Made by a program: the position numbers and the translations under genes. A stretch of DNA of 64,000 nucleotides from CAYUMU01 sp964445985 (lineage in GTDB: Bacteria; Planctomycetota; Planctomycetia; Pirellulales; S012-138), in contig CAYUMU010000021.1 in NCBI GenBank assembly GCA_964445985.1, positions 1 through 64,000 on the forward strand, in the 5' to 3' direction. The notes beneath the pieces were generated by a model. That model did no database searches and was not told where the DNA came from. It saw only the letters and a program-made list of their open reading frames with translations. Numbering within the stretch: the stretch's first letter is position 1; the number at the start of each line of letters is the position of its first letter. Below are positions 61,737 through 64,000 of this stretch, one piece after another.

Positions 61737-62735
61737 ATGCCCAAAGGGCTGTACACGCAATCTGCGTGTGTGCTGCTGGAGCGGCCGGTTACGTTGGACG
61801 AGATCGAAGTCGCGCTGCAAACATTCGAGAACATCAAGCGGGGCGATCCGGCTGAGCATTGGGCGTTCGGCGGACCTACGCTGCTGATGCCGCTGCGCGA
61901 AGAAGCCAATGGCGTGGTGACCGTGGATATTGTCGATCAGCCCTGGCCCGACGAAATGGGCGACCCCGAAAACCAGCCCGAAATCTTCACCGCCTGGACG
62001 GCCGGCCAGTTTGGCCCGTTTGCCTTCCCCGGCGGTCTGGCCCGCGCGGCCGAGCAATCGTGGATTTGGGAAGAAGCCGAGTCGGTTCAATCGCAGCACA
62101 AGGCTTTCATTCGCGTGCGCAGCACCTACGTGATGGGGGCCGACGAAGACGCTCCCGTGGTGCCCGAAGACTACGACCCCGACATGGAGCTCGACTTCAT
62201 TACCCGCGTGGCGGCCGCGTTGCTCGATTTGCCCGGCGCCTTGTGCTACTTCAACCCCAACGGCGAAGTCCTGCGCGATCAAGATGGGCTGCGTGAAAGC
62301 CTGAATTTTGGCTGGTCCAACGAGCTTCCGCCCCTCGATGCCTGGAGCAATGTGCGACTCTTTCGGGTGAACGAAGACTGGTCGCTGATGGACACGGTGG
62401 GCAACGCCCAGCTCGATCTGCCCGACCTCGAAGCCTGCTTCTTCAACGACGCCTACGACCCCGGCGAGGTCGACAACCTGCTGCGTAATCTCACGCTTTA
62501 CCTGCTGCAAGAAGGCGAAGTGATCGAGGACGGCGACACGCTCGATGGCCCCGGCGAAATCACCTGGCAGGTGATGATGATCGACGATCCCCTCTGCGAC
62601 CCTCCGCGCGACGTGCTTCGCTGGATGCCGCTCGACGACCGCCCGGTTCCCGATGAGATTACCCAGTCGGGCGAAGACGATGAAGACGATGAAGACGACG
62701 ACGAACCACTCGTGGCCGAAGGCGACGAAGACTAG
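61737..62735 (+). CDS. DUF4261-like acidic protein
   Basis: This 332-aa cytosolic protein starts KGLYTQSACVLLERPVTLDEIEVAL and has TLLMPLREEANGVVTVDIVDQPWPDEMG, which fits the DUF4261 family, often found near toxin or effector genes but with no proven function. The C-terminus (residues about 310-332) is a run of Asp/Glu (EDDEDDEDDDEP). GGAG lies 6 nt before the ATG at 61737. I could not identify a partner gene. Confidence 0.72.
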   Translation: MPKGLYTQSACVLLERPVTLDEIEVALQTFENIKRGDPAEHWAFGGPTLLMPLREEANGVVTVDIVDQPWPDEMGDPENQPEIFTAWTAGQFGPFAFPGGLARAAEQSWIWEEAESVQSQHKAFIRVRSTYVMGADEDAPVVPEDYDPDMELDFITRVAAALLDLPGALCYFNPNGEVLRDQDGLRESLNFGWSNELPPLDAWSNVRLFRVNEDWSLMDTVGNAQLDLPDLEACFFNDAYDPGEVDNLLRNLTLYLLQEGEVIEDGDTLDGPGEITWQVMMIDDPLCDPPRDVLRWMPLDDRPVPDEITQSGEDDEDDEDDDEPLVAEGDED

Positions 62736-62829
62736 CGGCGGTCGCCACGGCGCGCGCTAGTTGTTCTGCCCGTGGACAACCCGGAACTGTTTTCTTTTTA
62801 GACGATGTGCCGCGTGGCAGAATCGCGGC

Positions 62830-63828
62830 ATGCTGGGCTCATCCATGCGAATCCGTTCCTATTGGGAAACCGACGAAGCAGGGCTGGTTCATTTGTGGGG
62901 AGTGGTGTTTGCCGACAGCCCCGCCTGGAATGTTCCACTGGCCGACATCCGCCTCAAGCTCTCGGTTCAGCCTGACTTGTTGCTGGTAGGCGAACGGGGC
63001 GGCCAGATCGTGGCCTCGGCCATGGCCGGCTTCGATGGCCATCGGGGTTGGATTTATCGCCTGGCCGTGCTTCCCGAACATCGAGGACAAGGCTTCGGCG
63101 TGGCCATGCTGGCCGAAGCCGAACGGCGGCTCCGCCTGGCAGGCTGCCTCAAAATCAACCTCATGGTGCGCGACGCCAACCGCAACGTGCTTGGCTTCTA
63201 CCACAAGCAGGGCTACCAAACCGAAACGGTGACCACGCTCGGCAAGCGGCTTGCCAGCCCGCGCGCTGCTCACGTCGCGGATCACGCGCGGCCGACCAGC
63301 GATTTCAGAATTCCGGTCGGCGACCGCTGGTATCTTGCGGAGTTTCGCCCGGATGATCAGTCCGACTTGATTCAGCACCTGAACGATCGCGAAATCCATG
63401 ATCGCACGCTGCTGATCCCTTTTCCCTACACGCAACAAGACGCCGACCACTGGATCGAACACACGCGACAAGACGCCATCGCGCGCGGTTTCCCCACGCA
63501 GTTCGCCATCCGCGATACCTCGCGGCGGTTGATCGGCGGCTTTAGTTTCGACACGCTGATCGAAGGGCATCGCGCCGAGATTGGCTATTGGCTGGCCCGG
63601 CCGTACTGGGGACAAGGCATCATGCCCGCCGTGGTGTCGGCCGCCTGCGAATTTGCCTGGCACCGTTGGCGGCTGGTGCGGATCATGGCCCGCGTGTTCG
63701 ATTTCAACCACGCCTCGGCCCGCGTGCTCGAAAAGTGCGGTTTTCAGTTCGAGGGGCTATTCCCCAAGCACTACCTCAAAGCCGGCAAGTTCATCGATGG
63801 CCGCGGCTACGCGCTGATCCGTGAGTAA
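62830..63828 (+). CDS. Tandem GNAT acetyltransferase fusion
   Basis: This 332-aa protein has two GNAT domains. The N-terminal one (residues about 6-145) is YpeA-like, with IYRLAVLPEHRGQGFGVAMLAEAERRL and the RGQGFG acetyl-CoA loop. The C-terminal one (about 160-325) is RimJ/RimL-like, with AEIGYWLARPYWGQGIMPAVVSAACEFAW and NHASARVLEKCGFQFEG. Both catalytic loops look intact. Such enzymes may acetylate ribosomal proteins or small molecules; no target is known. ATGs at 62830 and 62845 are equally plausible. Confidence 0.85.
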   Translation: MLGSSMRIRSYWETDEAGLVHLWGVVFADSPAWNVPLADIRLKLSVQPDLLLVGERGGQIVASAMAGFDGHRGWIYRLAVLPEHRGQGFGVAMLAEAERRLRLAGCLKINLMVRDANRNVLGFYHKQGYQTETVTTLGKRLASPRAAHVADHARPTSDFRIPVGDRWYLAEFRPDDQSDLIQHLNDREIHDRTLLIPFPYTQQDADHWIEHTRQDAIARGFPTQFAIRDTSRRLIGGFSFDTLIEGHRAEIGYWLARPYWGQGIMPAVVSAACEFAWHRWRLVRIMARVFDFNHASARVLEKCGFQFEGLFPKHYLKAGKFIDGRGYALIRE

Positions 63829-63830
63829 TG

Positions 63831-64000
63831 TCACCCCAGCGGCACGCGGTAAATCTCCCGCTGCGGATCGCCGGTGACATGAACTTGGCCCTCGGCGTCG
63901 ATGTAAACATCGATCTCGCTCCGCACGCCGAACTCTGGAAGATAGATCCCCGGCTCGATCGAGAAACAAGTCCGTGGCAGCACGCGCCGCTCGTCGTGCG
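63831..64000 (-). CDS. M24 family metallopeptidase (C-terminal part, cut by window edge)
   Basis: The last 170 nt encode, on the minus strand, the end of an M24/aminopeptidase P-type protein. Reading ...VLPRTCFSIEPGIYLPEFGVRSEIDVYID, it contains the conserved metal-binding region around FSIEPGIY and VRSEIDVYI (the Glu residues are metal ligands in this family), followed by a short tail ending VPLG. The rest of the gene lies beyond the right edge. The stop codon at 63831 is 2 nt past the stop of the convergent GNAT gene. Confidence 0.85.
   Translation of the reverse strand, partial: HDERRVLPRTCFSIEPGIYLPEFGVRSEIDVYIDAEGQVHVTGDPQREIYRVPLG

Overview
The window reads as chromosomal DNA of a GC-rich Planctomycete, most likely of the Pirellulales type. 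The evidence is lineage-typical gene content: a DUF1549/DUF1553 planctomycete cytochrome protein, a Tat-exported DUF1501 protein, several secreted PQQ-propeller proteins, Tat-exported and cytosolic Gfo/Idh/MocA oxidoreductases, a very large CxxCH/propeller protein, and a Cys-rich secreted protein. Many starts are GTG. No rRNA, tRNA, CRISPR array, transposase or integrase was recognised.

Layout. 0.2-14.2 kb is a mosaic of metabolic and secreted genes: a Gfo/Idh/MocA oxidoreductase, a nucleotidylyltransferase, a small HEAT-like gene broken by an 80-bp inverted-repeat element, two PQQ propellers, a DUF1553/DUF1501 pair separated by a small protein and a cyclic-phosphate receiver-domain protein, an OPT transporter and a thioredoxin-like protein. 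14.2-26.2 kb is a type VI secretion (T6SS) locus: tssM-like and tssL on the minus strand, diverging from tssA-tssB-tssC-hcp-tagJ-tssE-tssF-tssG on the plus strand. Its TssM is short, with a degenerate P-loop and no periplasmic domain. No tssJ, tssK, clpV, vgrG or PAAR gene is present here.

26-46 kb carries an N-acetylneuraminate lyase/DapA-family aldolase, a TPR-AAA ATPase followed 11 nt later by an orphan HicB-like gene, a Tat-exported oxidoreductase, a membrane-anchored PQQ propeller, a ceramidase-like secreted protein, glycerol kinase, a secreted coiled-coil protein and a five-CxxCH protein of about 1,550 residues. 46-58 kb holds an AlkA-type glycosylase, a SulP transporter next to a beta-carbonic anhydrase (likely bicarbonate handling), a DUF3365 haem protein, a GNAT, a YgiQ radical SAM protein, a Cys-rich secreted protein and a PfkB kinase. 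58-64 kb has an envelope group (ompH/skp-like, lpxC, Gfo/Idh/MocA), a decayed MBOAT gene, a DUF4261 protein, a tandem-GNAT fusion and the C-terminal end of an M24 peptidase at the right edge.

The spacers carry several families of small structured dispersed repeats, one with compensatory stem changes between copies. The most notable items are the reduced T6SS membrane complex, the hairpins flanking hcp, the 80-bp element whose exact removal restores a reading frame, and the MBOAT remnant.
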